NCBI GenBank assembly: GCA_024802545.1
Contig: CP103416.1
Location: 2,046,001 to 2,110,000 of the forward strand
Source of the DNA: SAR92 clade bacterium H455
Lineage (GTDB): Bacteria; Pseudomonadota; Gammaproteobacteria; Pseudomonadales; Porticoccaceae
Length of the DNA stretch: 64,000 nucleotides
Direction: 5' to 3'
Positions within the stretch are counted from its first letter, which is position 1. Each line of letters opens with the position of its first letter. A program made the translations under genes and the position numbers. The notes beneath the pieces were generated by a model. The model was not told the origin of the DNA. It worked only from the letters and a program-made list of their open reading frames with translations, and searched no databases. Of the stretch, positions 1 through 6,715 are shown one piece after another.

Positions 1-1049
1 ATCGTGAGCGAATACTCCAAGGCGGACAAACTATTGCCGCCTATATTGATATTGATAGGCTGAGAGATACGCTGCCGCTGATTATCTTTGATGAAATACA
101 CAAATACAGCCAGTGGAAATCGTTTATAAAAGGCTTTTATGACCGTTACCACACACAGTGCCGCATACTGGTTACAGGAAGCGCTAGGCTAGATGTGTTT
201 AAAAAAGGCGGAGACAGCCTAATGGGCCGGTATTTTTATTATCGCCTTCACCCGCTTTCAGTTAATGAGTTACTAAACCGCGCCCCCTCGGATACAGACA
301 TACAGAAACCCTTAAAAATTGCCGATACAAAATTCCTTAACCTGCTTAACTGGGGAGGATTCCCCGAACCCTACCTTAAACAAGAGCAGCGTTTTTATAA
401 TCGCTGGACCCGTCTACGAAAGCAGCAACTATTACGAGAAGATATTCGCGAACTCAGCAATATTCAAGAGTTAGGGCAATTAGAACTACTGGCAACCCTA
501 CTACAACATCAGGCCGGAGAGCTCACCAGCTACTCGACTCTAGCCAAAAAAACCAGAGTGTCTGTCGACACTATCCGCCGCTGGATAGTAACCTTGGAAT
601 CTCTTTACTACTGCTTTTCTATTAGACCTTGGACTAAAAACATCACCCGTTCATTGCTCAAAGAGCCCAAATACTATCTATGGGACTGGTCACAATGCAC
701 CGATAAAGGCGCACGCAATGAAAACTTTATCGCTTCACATTTGCTTAAGGCCGTGCATTATTGGACCGATCAAGGTCTGGGCGAATACGAACTCTACTTC
801 CTGCGGGATAAAGATAAACGTGAAGTTGACTTTCTTGTGAGTAAAAACCAAAAACCTTGGTTTATGGTAGAAGTAAAGTCATCGATCAAAGAAAAGCTTT
901 CACCGACTCTCGCCGTCTTTCAAAAACAACTTTTATTAAAACATGTATTTCAAGTTGCAATGGATGGCGACTACGTAGACCAAGATATCTTCACGTTGGA
1001 CAAACCGACGATTGTGCCTGCAAAGACGTTTTTGTCTCAATTGGTTTAA
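1..1049 (+). CDS. AAA ATPase with DUF4143 domain, 5' truncated by window edge
   Basis: The reading frame is open from base 3 to the stop at 1047-1049, so the gene starts outside the window and the first in-frame ATG (195) is internal. The part before that ATG carries a Walker-B-like strand LIIFDEIHKY followed by ILVTGSARLDVFKKGGDSL (sensor-like), then RYFYYRLHPLSVNEL. That order is typical of the predicted ATPases that pair an AAA_14-type domain with a C-terminal DUF4143 domain. The C-terminal part has YYLWDWSQ, GARNENFIASHLL and REVDFLV...PWFMVEVKSS, the restriction-endonuclease-like end of DUF4143. The Walker A motif lies off the window. The role of this family is not well established; members are common in genomic islands. 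It points toward the cassette array and is not part of it. Confidence 0.85.
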   Translation, partial: RERILQGGQTIAAYIDIDRLRDTLPLIIFDEIHKYSQWKSFIKGFYDRYHTQCRILVTGSARLDVFKKGGDSLMGRYFYYRLHPLSVNELLNRAPSDTDIQKPLKIADTKFLNLLNWGGFPEPYLKQEQRFYNRWTRLRKQQLLREDIRELSNIQELGQLELLATLLQHQAGELTSYSTLAKKTRVSVDTIRRWIVTLESLYYCFSIRPWTKNITRSLLKEPKYYLWDWSQCTDKGARNENFIASHLLKAVHYWTDQGLGEYELYFLRDKDKREVDFLVSKNQKPWFMVEVKSSIKEKLSPTLAVFQKQLLLKHVFQVAMDGDYVDQDIFTLDKPTIVPAKTFLSQLV

Positions 1050-1050
1050 G

Positions 1051-1158
1051 CTAGAAACATCCTTCAACACTGTACAAGGTCATGTCGTCGATCGCGTATC
1101 GAGAAGGCAAGTCCGTCAGCGGATGTAAAGCGTTCGAGCCAAGTGGTTTCCCGTTCAT
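1051..1158 (-). CDS. Possible 35-residue ORF fragment with strong RBS
   Basis: ATG at 1158 is preceded on the minus strand by AAGGAGA with a 6-base gap. The frame runs 35 codons (MNGKPLGSNALHPLTDLP...) to a TAG ending at 1051, two bases from the stop of the ATPase gene. I do not recognise the peptide. The good ribosome-binding site with a very short product suggests the 5' end of a gene cut off when the neighbouring DNA rearranged. It could also be a real small peptide. Confidence 0.25.
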   Translation of the reverse strand: MNGKPLGSNALHPLTDLPSRYAIDDMTLYSVEGCF

Positions 1159-1261
1159 GCGCGTTCTCCTTAAAGCCTGTATTTTCCCTTAAAAACAAGG
1201 CCTTTAAGCCCTAAATAAGCGCATTTACAAGGCGTTATCATCTATATTTCAATCACTTACG

Positions 1262-1327
1262 CAGGTCCGACCCCGTTCATCGTTCATCGTCCGCAAAAAA
1301 GAAGACAGTTTACGGAGGTCAGATTTG
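1262..1327. repeat. REP-like imperfect inverted repeat
   Basis: CAGGTCCGACCCC (1262-1274) and GGAGGTCAGATTTG (1314-1327) form imperfect inverted arms around about 40 bases that include a doubled CGTTCAT. GGGGTCGGACCTG-type sequences recur between genes in many gammaproteobacteria as REP-like elements. It abuts the first half of an integron attC site and appears to replace the rest of it. Confidence 0.35.
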
Positions 1328-1328
1328 C

Positions 1329-1341
1329 TGGCCTTGTTAGG
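1329..1341 (-). other. Partial integron attC site (R''/L'' half only)
   Basis: On the minus strand the sequence reads GCCTAACAAGGCC, the same R''-L'' start as the complete attC at 2130-2201. The TAA is also the stop codon of the PLD-like gene, as is common in cassettes. The complementary L'-R' half (GCG/TTAGGC) is missing; a REP-like sequence follows instead. This marks a damaged downstream end of the cassette array. Confidence 0.55.
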
Positions 1342-2107
1342 CACTGTGCTCTACCTCTTTGGATTTAGACCAAATCTGTTGGTATATTTCCTTTTTTGCC
1401 AATGCTAGGGGTGTTTGCAATGGGATTAGATATGTAGCTTTTTTACCAGCATCTTTTATGGAACCACCCATTATCCACGCCACGTCTTGGTCTATAAATA
1501 TAATTCTATCGTGTAATTCTTTACTGCGCCTCAACTCTATGCCGGTACCGTATTGCGTTTTATGTTTCTCAGCATAGTTACTTATATCTTTCGAATAGCG
1601 GTCGGCAAGAATCTTTATATCTAGCTCTGGATTGGCAGATGAGAGATATGCATCAAACGCTTCACCATTAAAATATGGATCTACAATCATTACTTCAAAT
1701 TCTGCTGAATTTATAACATCTTTCAGATCTGCAAAGAATCTATAGACATCACCGGGCGCGTAAGCACTGCCTATATCAGATCTATCCTCGAGTTCGAGCT
1801 CTAACTTAATTTCCTCGATTGCATCTAGGACTTGGCCCTGAATTTGGACAATTGCGTACGGCCAATATTGAACAAGAGTAGTGAATGAAGATTTGAAATT
1901 CACCTTTTTATCAATACCAAGACGAGACAGAAGTGCCCCGACTTTCGATAACCACTGACGCTGTGGAGATGAAGTATCCATTACAGCTTTATCACCAAAC
2001 TCGGGCGCACTCTCCAAAGCTTCGGTTAGCTTAAGAAGCAAAATATGCTTTTCAATAGGCCCGTCGCCTTCTAGCCTTTTCATCATTCTTTGAATTTGAT
2101 CAGTCAT
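1337..2107 (-). CDS. Cassette-borne PLD-like (HxR variant) protein
   Basis: The product is 256 residues. The N-terminal half (about 1-130) is helical and unrecognised. The C-terminal half resembles a single phospholipase D/nuclease-type domain: VMIVDPYFNGEAFDAYL (139-155), then ELHDRIIFIDQDVAWIMGGS, giving H199-x-R201-x4-D206 with a following GGS. Classic PLD motifs are HxK(x4)D, so Lys is replaced by Arg here. A single motif would require dimerisation for catalysis. The gene begins 22 bases after an attC crossover point and its stop codon lies in the next attC half-site, so it forms one integron cassette. PLD-like domains of this kind occur in bacterial defence genes, but a defence role is inference. 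Confidence 0.7.
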   Translation of the reverse strand: MTDQIQRMMKRLEGDGPIEKHILLLKLTEALESAPEFGDKAVMDTSSPQRQWLSKVGALLSRLGIDKKVNFKSSFTTLVQYWPYAIVQIQGQVLDAIEEIKLELELEDRSDIGSAYAPGDVYRFFADLKDVINSAEFEVMIVDPYFNGEAFDAYLSSANPELDIKILADRYSKDISNYAEKHKTQYGTGIELRRSKELHDRIIFIDQDVAWIMGGSIKDAGKKATYLIPLQTPLALAKKEIYQQIWSKSKEVEHSA

Positions 2108-2129
2108 ATAGTGCCTGAATAATGTGTGA

Positions 2130-2201
2130 GCCTAACGCCGCGCTCTGCGGAAATTTTGAAGCGTAGCGTAAAAATTGTCCGACAGCAGCGCCTTGTTAGG
2201 C
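2130..2201 (-). other. Integron attC recombination site (complete)
   Basis: Read on the minus strand, the site opens with GCCTAACAAGGCG (R'' RYYYAAC box) and closes with GGCGTTAGGC (R' GTTRRRY box), spanning 72 bases with internal imperfect complementarity. The centre holds TTTTTACGCTACGCTTC, shared in part with the attC at 3455-3524. It lies directly after the HEPN gene stop (2202) and before the PLD-like gene, the position expected for the 3' attC of the DUF5343-HEPN cassette. Confidence 0.85.
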
Positions 2202-2786
2202 CTAAGCCCCAACTTGCTTGACCCAATCTCTAATATTTACCCCAAGCCGCTCAATGTCTTCTCGTTCGAGGCTGCCACTATGCATAATCACATTTCTAGA
2301 ACGCTCAATAACTTCGAAGATTCCTGATGCCCACGCTAAATTTCCGATGAGGTCTTCGAATGCATCCCAGTTGTTTTGCATTATATTTTTAAGGTCGCCG
2401 AAGGTCGTATAATTTATTGCATCTTGGCCTCGTTGTGCATGCCACTTAGCATTCTGTTCATCCTCCATTCGTTTTTGAGCTCGGTCTCTTACTCCGTTTG
2501 ATGCACCTTTCTCCCACCATTCTTCTTTGTATTTTTCAACAAGTGTCTTCGTAACTAGAGAACGAACACTACTTTCAAATGCGGCAATAGCTGTATATAC
2601 GACAGACATAGATTTTGCATTTGCGACATGAATGTCGTCTAAAGAATCTAGAGCAAGACTGCTGGCAATATCATCGTCGGCCAAATCAATCATATGCTTA
2701 TTTTTGCGGCCGCTTCTATCTAAAGCTTCTTCAGCTAACAAGCCCCTAAATGCAAACTCATATAATTTGGAATCTAAATTGCTCAT
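2202..2786 (-). CDS. Swt1-type HEPN domain protein, putative RNase
   Basis: The product is 194 residues and mostly helical. Near the C-terminus, IERSRNVIMHSGSLEREDIERLG contains R164-N165-x3-H169. This is the RNxxxH signature of HEPN ribonuclease domains, in the sequence context I associate with the Swt1-like HEPN group. HEPN proteins of this sort commonly cut RNA and act in toxin-antitoxin, abortive-infection or other defence systems. The start overlaps the end of the DUF5343 gene by 4 bases (ATGA), so the two are probably translated together, and both lie in one integron cassette. The biochemical activity is inferred from the motif only. Confidence 0.75.
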   Translation of the reverse strand: MSNLDSKLYEFAFRGLLAEEALDRSGRKNKHMIDLADDDIASSLALDSLDDIHVANAKSMSVVYTAIAAFESSVRSLVTKTLVEKYKEEWWEKGASNGVRDRAQKRMEDEQNAKWHAQRGQDAINYTTFGDLKNIMQNNWDAFEDLIGNLAWASGIFEVIERSRNVIMHSGSLEREDIERLGVNIRDWVKQVGA

Positions 2787-3433
2787 GACAAGTGTTTCTT
2801 CATAGATTCAAACAACGCGTCATATACTTTTGGATCTCTCGATTCAGGAAGAATTAGCTGAATGTTGTAGACTAGTCCGCCAATCGACAATCCCTTTTTA
2901 GGATCATTCCCTTTATTGCCAGCGCTTTCTTCGCCCGCATTTTTATCGTCAGAATTTTCTTCCTGATCAGTATCATTTGATTGTGACTCGCTTTTTGCGG
3001 GAGAGGCCGATGAAAAATCAGCGAGAGCACATAACGAAGTGAAAGTTGTACCCATTTTTCCCAATACTGATTCGGAGTACTGACCTTGACTCAAGGTTTT
3101 GAATTTATTTACTACATCAGCCTTTGACATGGCATGAGCGTTCTTATTAACCTGAAATAGATCTGTATAGGCCTCGTGAATTGCTTCGGCCAAAACGGCT
3201 GTCGATTGTGTTTGGTCAAGATATTCATAGTATCTTTTTGTAGGTCGGCCATCATCTTCGAGAAACTTTAATGATTTTAGCAAGCCAATGACGAGTCGAT
3301 CAGCGCTACCTTTATAGTCCAAAGACTCAAGAAATCTTGTTGTAAATTTCTCTGGTGCTTGAGCTCCTACAATTGAATTGAGAATCCCTGCCAGGTTTTT
3401 CGACGATGTTAAATATGATGATGGTAATGCCAT
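2783..3433 (-). CDS. DUF5343 domain protein
   Basis: The product is 216 residues. The N-terminal ~130 residues (LPSSYLTSSKNLAGILNSIV...FTTRFLESLDYKGSADRLVIGLLKSLKFLEDDGRPTKRYYEYLD) match what I recall of DUF5343, a predicted winged-helix-like domain of unknown function. A charged low-complexity linker (about 145-180, rich in S, D, E, N, K) leads to a short C-terminal segment LSIGGLVYNIQLILPESRDPKVYDALFESMKKHL. A strong RBS (AAGGAGA) precedes the ATG. It is the first gene of a two-gene cassette and overlaps the HEPN gene by 4 bases. It may be the sensor, regulator or antitoxin of the pair; that is inference. Confidence 0.75.
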   Translation of the reverse strand: MALPSSYLTSSKNLAGILNSIVGAQAPEKFTTRFLESLDYKGSADRLVIGLLKSLKFLEDDGRPTKRYYEYLDQTQSTAVLAEAIHEAYTDLFQVNKNAHAMSKADVVNKFKTLSQGQYSESVLGKMGTTFTSLCALADFSSASPAKSESQSNDTDQEENSDDKNAGEESAGNKGNDPKKGLSIGGLVYNIQLILPESRDPKVYDALFESMKKHLS

Positions 3434-3454
3434 TTATCTCTCCTTGTTGTGATT

Positions 3455-3524
3455 GCCTAACGCCGCCATAATTTGCCGCTTGGAGCGTAGCGTAAAGCGG
3501 TCAAATTGATGGCTTTGTTATGGC
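3455..3524 (-). other. Integron attC recombination site (complete)
   Basis: The minus strand reads GCCATAACAAAGCC ... GGCGGCGTTAGGC. The inner stem pairs CCAT-AATTTG-CCGCTT with AAGCGG-CAAATT-ATGG, with single unpaired bases in the arms. Those extrahelical bases are the hallmark of attC sites folded for integrase. The loop contains TACGCTACGCTCC. The R'' box CCATAAC is complementary to the TTATGGC found at the start of the alpha/alpha-toroid cassette (4490-4484), as expected if both came from one circular cassette. Confidence 0.88.
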
Positions 3525-3558
3525 GGGCACTCTGCGCTCCGCCACAATATTGCACCAC

Positions 3559-4464
3559 TCACAACACTTCAATTCGGTCATAGTCTTTGAGGGTTTTTAG
3601 TGCATTGATGGTATACATGCCATCCCAATGCATTCCGGGATTTAAGTAATTAGGATAGCCATAGCCAGTGGCCCAAGCGCCGGTTTCATCTTGCCGACTT
3701 ATCAGGGCATCTAAACTCGCATTAATCTGTTCATCGCTAAATGCGGGTCGCAAAGCGCTATCTGGATGATTTGCGTAACAGGTGGGTGTTGGATGTAGAT
3801 ATAAGCCTGCCTCCGGATGGCTTACATTAAAACACGTAAAGTTTTTGGACGAAATCCAGGAGCGGAGGCTGGTAATTGCCCTCTCTGCTAACAAAGAGTT
3901 TGATGTGTTCTCCAGAAAAAATAATCTCTGGTGCATACATTGCGCACACTGGACATGCTCATCTTGTTGCTCTTTGATACTCTCCCATACAAACTTACTA
4001 GCTTTATTGGTCCATTCATTGTGGATTCCATATTTCTCACATAATCCTACAATAGGGGCAGTGATCGTAATAACAGACCTATGCATCGGCTTGTCGAAAT
4101 GATTTGCTCTTGGGTATTCCCTGTTAGGTTTTAACATCCAAGGAAGGCCCCCATCATCAAATGTCAGTGGCAGCAGAAAGCCCAGTGACTGCTTAATTGT
4201 TTCAACATCTAGACGCTGGGCACGATCCAGCCAGAGTAGGGCCATCACTGTAAACAAGGGCTGACTTTCAGGAGACGCTGTATCCGGTTCCAGTCCCCAG
4301 CCAAATCCACCGTCATCGTTCTGATAGGCTAATATTGAGTGGAATACTCCAGATGACGATCCAGATTCAAAGTAATAATCAAATAGGCGTTTTTCCAATA
4401 TTCTCCCTTCAGCTAGCAAATAGTTTCTAGCCTTGATAAATGCATCATTAGTTAATTTGATCAT
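3559..4464 (-). CDS. Cassette-borne prenyltransferase/squalene-cyclase-like toroid protein
   Basis: From the ATG at 4464 the product is 301 residues. A longer start at 4488 (MATIES...) is in frame but lies inside the cassette recombination box, so the internal ATG is preferred, although its RBS is weak. Repeats such as HSILAYQNDDGGFGWGLEPDT near the N-terminus and LISRQDETGAWATGYGYPNY...WDGMYTINALKTL at the C-terminus match the QW-like motifs of alpha/alpha-toroid proteins (prenyltransferase and squalene-oxidase repeats). No DxDD or other cyclase active-site motif is obvious. There is no signal peptide. The substrate cannot be named from the sequence. Confidence 0.65.
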   Translation of the reverse strand: MIKLTNDAFIKARNYLLAEGRILEKRLFDYYFESGSSSGVFHSILAYQNDDGGFGWGLEPDTASPESQPLFTVMALLWLDRAQRLDVETIKQSLGFLLPLTFDDGGLPWMLKPNREYPRANHFDKPMHRSVITITAPIVGLCEKYGIHNEWTNKASKFVWESIKEQQDEHVQCAQCMHQRLFFLENTSNSLLAERAITSLRSWISSKNFTCFNVSHPEAGLYLHPTPTCYANHPDSALRPAFSDEQINASLDALISRQDETGAWATGYGYPNYLNPGMHWDGMYTINALKTLKDYDRIEVL

Positions 4465-4483
4465 AATATTACTTTCTATTGTT

Positions 4484-4543
4484 GCCATAACAGCCTAATT
4501 ATGAGGCCTACCGGCCTCATAATTATTATTATCGGGGCGCCCT
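4484..4543 (-). other. Degenerate attC-like site with perfect hairpin
   Basis: A perfect 13-bp inverted repeat TAATTATGAGGCC / GGCCTCATAATTA (4496-4525, 4-base loop) sits immediately upstream of the cassette start. The minus strand continues AGGCTGTTATGGC, so GTTATGGC (4491-4484) serves as an R' box. Its crossover product TTATGGC matches the R'' of the cassette's own attC. The outer left box is unclear (GATAAT or GATAAC farther out), so this is either a short divergent attC or a secondary recombination site. Confidence 0.45.
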
Positions 4544-4613
4544 TGTAATATGTTATCAGGGGCATTTTGAGATTCTTTAACTGATTGATTCATATATGAA
4601 AAACACTCAGACC

Positions 4614-4646
4614 AAAGTGCCTGGCTTTATTATCGGGGCACTTTTT
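4614..4646 (+). terminator. Possible rho-independent terminator
   Basis: AAAGTGCC (4614-4621) pairs with GGCACTTT, followed by further T residues. The loop is long (15 bases) and holds TTATTATCGGGGC, a 13-base sequence also present at 4526-4538. There is no plus-strand gene just upstream, so it may be a relic. Confidence 0.35.
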
Positions 4647-4873
4647 CGAGGGCTGTCGATGATTTATAGAAATAAGCTGGGATACTGTTTTGTTACGCAG
4701 TATTTTGATAAGGGTGTTTCGTAATGTCGTCATCACCATTCCTTTGGTCTAAACGCAAATATATGATTCGTTAATCATTAACGAGGGTAGAACAATAAAT
4801 TAATACCTATTCTGTATCAACGTATTTTTACTTATTCCGTAGTAAGAGCCATCCCGACAGAGCCCAGCCAAAC

Positions 4874-5005
4874 CTGTCATCCCGACAGAGCGCAGCGACG
4901 AGGGATCTATTAATCGCGTTTACTGAGGGTCTGAGTGAGCTGATAGTAGATCTCTCACATTGGTTCGAGATGACAGGATTTTTATCGAGCGGAGCCGAAT
5001 GATCT
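4874..5005. repeat. Dispersed inverted-repeat element (copy 1), interrupted by the IS
   Basis: CTGTCATCCCGACAGAGC... (4874-4908) and TAGATCTCTCACATTGG...GATGACAG (4947-4976) are inverted versions of one sequence family. A further partial arm CGAGCGGAGCCGAATGATCT ends at 5005. A related element occurs at 22156-22227. The IS3-family element inserted into the final ATCT. The GATGACAG/GAGATCTCTCAC sequence resembles small intergenic inverted-repeat elements seen in many bacteria; no coding capacity is visible. Confidence 0.5.
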
Positions 5006-5047
5006 TGTAATCCCCCCATTTCCCACTGGAGCAATAAGTAGAAACTG

Positions 5048-5872
5048 TTAGGCCGCGCACAGTAGCTGTCGCGGCGGGATACCGCCAATGGCCGTATGTG
5101 GCCGGTCGTTATTATATCGCCACAACCATTTTGTCGCCAACCACTGTGCATGCTCTATTGTTTCGAACAGGTGCATATCAAGCCACTCATGTCTTGCCGT
5201 GCGATTGAATCGCTCAATGTAGGCGTTCTGAGTGGGCTTTCCAGGTTGTATAAATAGCAATGTGATGTGCTGTTTGCTCGCCCATTCAACGAGTTGATGA
5301 CTGATATATTCAGGTCCATTATCACAGCGGATAGCAGAGGGTTTACCTCTCCATTCAATGATCTGATCCAAGCTGCGGATCACCCTTACACTGGGTAATG
5401 AAAAGTCTACTTCGATACCTAGTGCTTCTCGATTGTAGTCATCTAGCACATTAAACGTACGGATCGACCTGCCATCGGACAATGAATCGCTCATAAAATC
5501 CATCGACCATGTTTGGTTTATCGCTGTCGTATTGCCTAGGGCCTCAGGCTTGTCTCGCTTGAGCCTACGCCGCGGCTTAATACGGAGGTTTAGCTCAAGC
5601 TCGCGATAAATACGATAGACACGCTTGTGGTTCCAGCTAAACCCCTTGATATTACGTAAATACAAAAAGCATAAGCCGAATCCCCAACGTTTGTTTGCGG
5701 TGGTTATACGAAGCAGCCAGTCGGCTATCTCCAGGTTCTCCGTGGAGAGTTTGGGCTGATATCGATAGCAGCTTTCACTGATGCCAAAGGTTCGACATAT
5801 CACGCGAATACTCGTCTTGTACTGCAGCAAGGCGGTCGAGGCCATCTCGCGTCGGAAAGATGGCTTTACCAC
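5048..5872 (-). CDS. IS3-family transposase OrfB (DDE integrase domain)
   Basis: The product is 274 residues. An N-terminal HTH_21-like region (about 40-95) precedes an rve integrase core with WSMDFMSD (first D), IRCDNGPEY (second D) and QNAYIERFNR (E), the DDE catalytic triad. The C-terminus RYNNDRPHTAIGGIPPRQLL is characteristic of the family. The apparent start is a GTG lying inside the frameshift signal AAAAAAG at 5878-5872. The active protein is therefore probably the OrfAB fusion made by -1 frameshifting, and free OrfB may not be made. Confidence 0.92.
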   Translation of the reverse strand: MVKPSFRREMASTALLQYKTSIRVICRTFGISESCYRYQPKLSTENLEIADWLLRITTANKRWGFGLCFLYLRNIKGFSWNHKRVYRIYRELELNLRIKPRRRLKRDKPEALGNTTAINQTWSMDFMSDSLSDGRSIRTFNVLDDYNREALGIEVDFSLPSVRVIRSLDQIIEWRGKPSAIRCDNGPEYISHQLVEWASKQHITLLFIQPGKPTQNAYIERFNRTARHEWLDMHLFETIEHAQWLATKWLWRYNNDRPHTAIGGIPPRQLLCAA

Positions 5873-6132
5873 TTTTTTGCCAGCGCCTCGCGGGCGATCT
5901 CGCCGACTAGCTTCTCCTCGGCATACATCTTTTTGAGCCGTCGATTCTCGTCTTCCAGCTCTTTCATGCGCTTAATCATTGACGTGTCCATGCCACCAAA
6001 CTTTGAGCGCCATTTGTAGAACTGAGCTTGGCTTAGGCCGTGCTCTCGGCACAGATCCGCAACTGCTATGCCATTTTCGTTCTGTTTCAGCATCGCCATG
6101 ATTTGGCTGTCTGTAAATTTTGATTTTCTCAT
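5866..6132 (-). CDS. IS3-family transposase OrfA (HTH and leucine zipper)
   Basis: The product is 88 residues. It starts MRKSKFTDSQIMAMLKQNE, with a HTH_Tnp_1 domain (DLCREHGLSQAQFYKWRSKFGG) and then a coiled-coil segment MKELEDENRRLKKMYAEEKL. An RBS AGGAG precedes the ATG. The last codons GCA AAA AAG TGG TAA contain the A-AAA-AAG slippery heptamer. A -1 shift there gives VVKPSF..., the start of OrfB. OrfA binds the terminal inverted repeats and contributes to the OrfAB transposase. Confidence 0.92.
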   Translation of the reverse strand: MRKSKFTDSQIMAMLKQNENGIAVADLCREHGLSQAQFYKWRSKFGGMDTSMIKRMKELEDENRRLKKMYAEEKLVGEIAREALAKKW

Positions 6133-6401
6133 AAAAAACTCCTCTCTATATCTTAGTGGAATTTTCTACTTTTGCCGCCTTTGGTTTATTGGGGGGATTA
6201 CAATCTCCTGCAAACCCACTGTGACTAATTGATAACCTAAAGACGCTAACAGCAGCTCTATTCAGCTGCTGGTTACAAAATAAGCGATACGCCCCCAATT
6301 AAAATGGGCGGAGTTAAACCTATGCACGGTGGTTGGCTCTGCTTTGGCCTACAATTAATGCAGTTGAATCCGCAGCAATTTATTACAAAGGAATGTTGGC
6401 T

Positions 6402-6707
6402 ATGAAAAACCTGATATTGGCTCTGACGATTACTACTCTAAGCACCACTTTGAGCAGCACTCTTGCCGCAGAGCAGATTACTTTGCCAATCGGTGAGCAA
6501 ACCCGTCAGTCGGAGCTGCAGTTGCCCGCGAGAGGCATGCATAAAAATACTGTATTAGAGGACTTTGGCGATCCTCAGGAGATGACTTCAGCCGTGGGCG
6601 AGCCACCGATCAGTCAGTGGCGTTACAATGGCTATGTGGTGTACTTCGAGGGCAACTGGGTGATTCAAGCGGTGGTTAAACACCCACCGCAGGATGATGA
6701 GCGCTGA
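6402..6707 (+). CDS. Small periplasmic protein, SmpA/OmlA-like
   Basis: The product is 101 residues from the ATG at 6402. An AAAGGA RBS lies 8 bases upstream; an in-frame ATG at 6393 directly abuts the RBS and is unlikely. A signal peptide (MKNLILALTITTL...STLAA) precedes a mature region with ARGMHKNTVLEDFGDPQ...ISQWRYNGYVVYFEGNWVIQAVV. This resembles the BamE/SmpA fold type in which a G-x-(T/S)-x-x-V-x-x-x-F/L-G-x-P stretch is typical. Exact function is unknown. It is convergent with sthA with only 8 bases between stops. Confidence 0.6.
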   Translation: MKNLILALTITTLSTTLSSTLAAEQITLPIGEQTRQSELQLPARGMHKNTVLEDFGDPQEMTSAVGEPPISQWRYNGYVVYFEGNWVIQAVVKHPPQDDER

Positions 6708-6715
6708 GGGATGAC

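Larger units (their letters stand above)
5006..6202 (-). mobile_element. Complete IS3-family insertion sequence (IS407-like)
   Basis: Both ends begin with TGTAATCCCCCCA, with further similarity inward ending in AGTAGAAA, giving a 1197-bp element. It is flanked by a direct repeat ATCT (5002-5005 and 6203-6206). The 4-bp duplication and the orfA sequence style agree with the IS407 group by recall. It contains two overlapping frames read leftward. Perfect ends, perfect target duplication and open frames suggest a recent and possibly still mobile insertion. Confidence 0.92.

Noticed and set aside
1176-1222. A possible attC on the plus strand around CAAGGCGTTATC.
   Set aside because: The paired boxes are too close together and no matching R''/L'' is found, so it is not counted as an attC.
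4828-5151. A 107-codon minus-strand frame running from the repeat into the IS.
   Set aside because: It crosses the IS boundary and overlaps OrfB in another frame; no family resemblance or RBS.
4489-6400. Search for an integrase gene intI or attI at the upstream side of the cassettes.
   Set aside because: The only recombinase-like genes here are the IS3 transposase frames; no tyrosine recombinase motif was seen.
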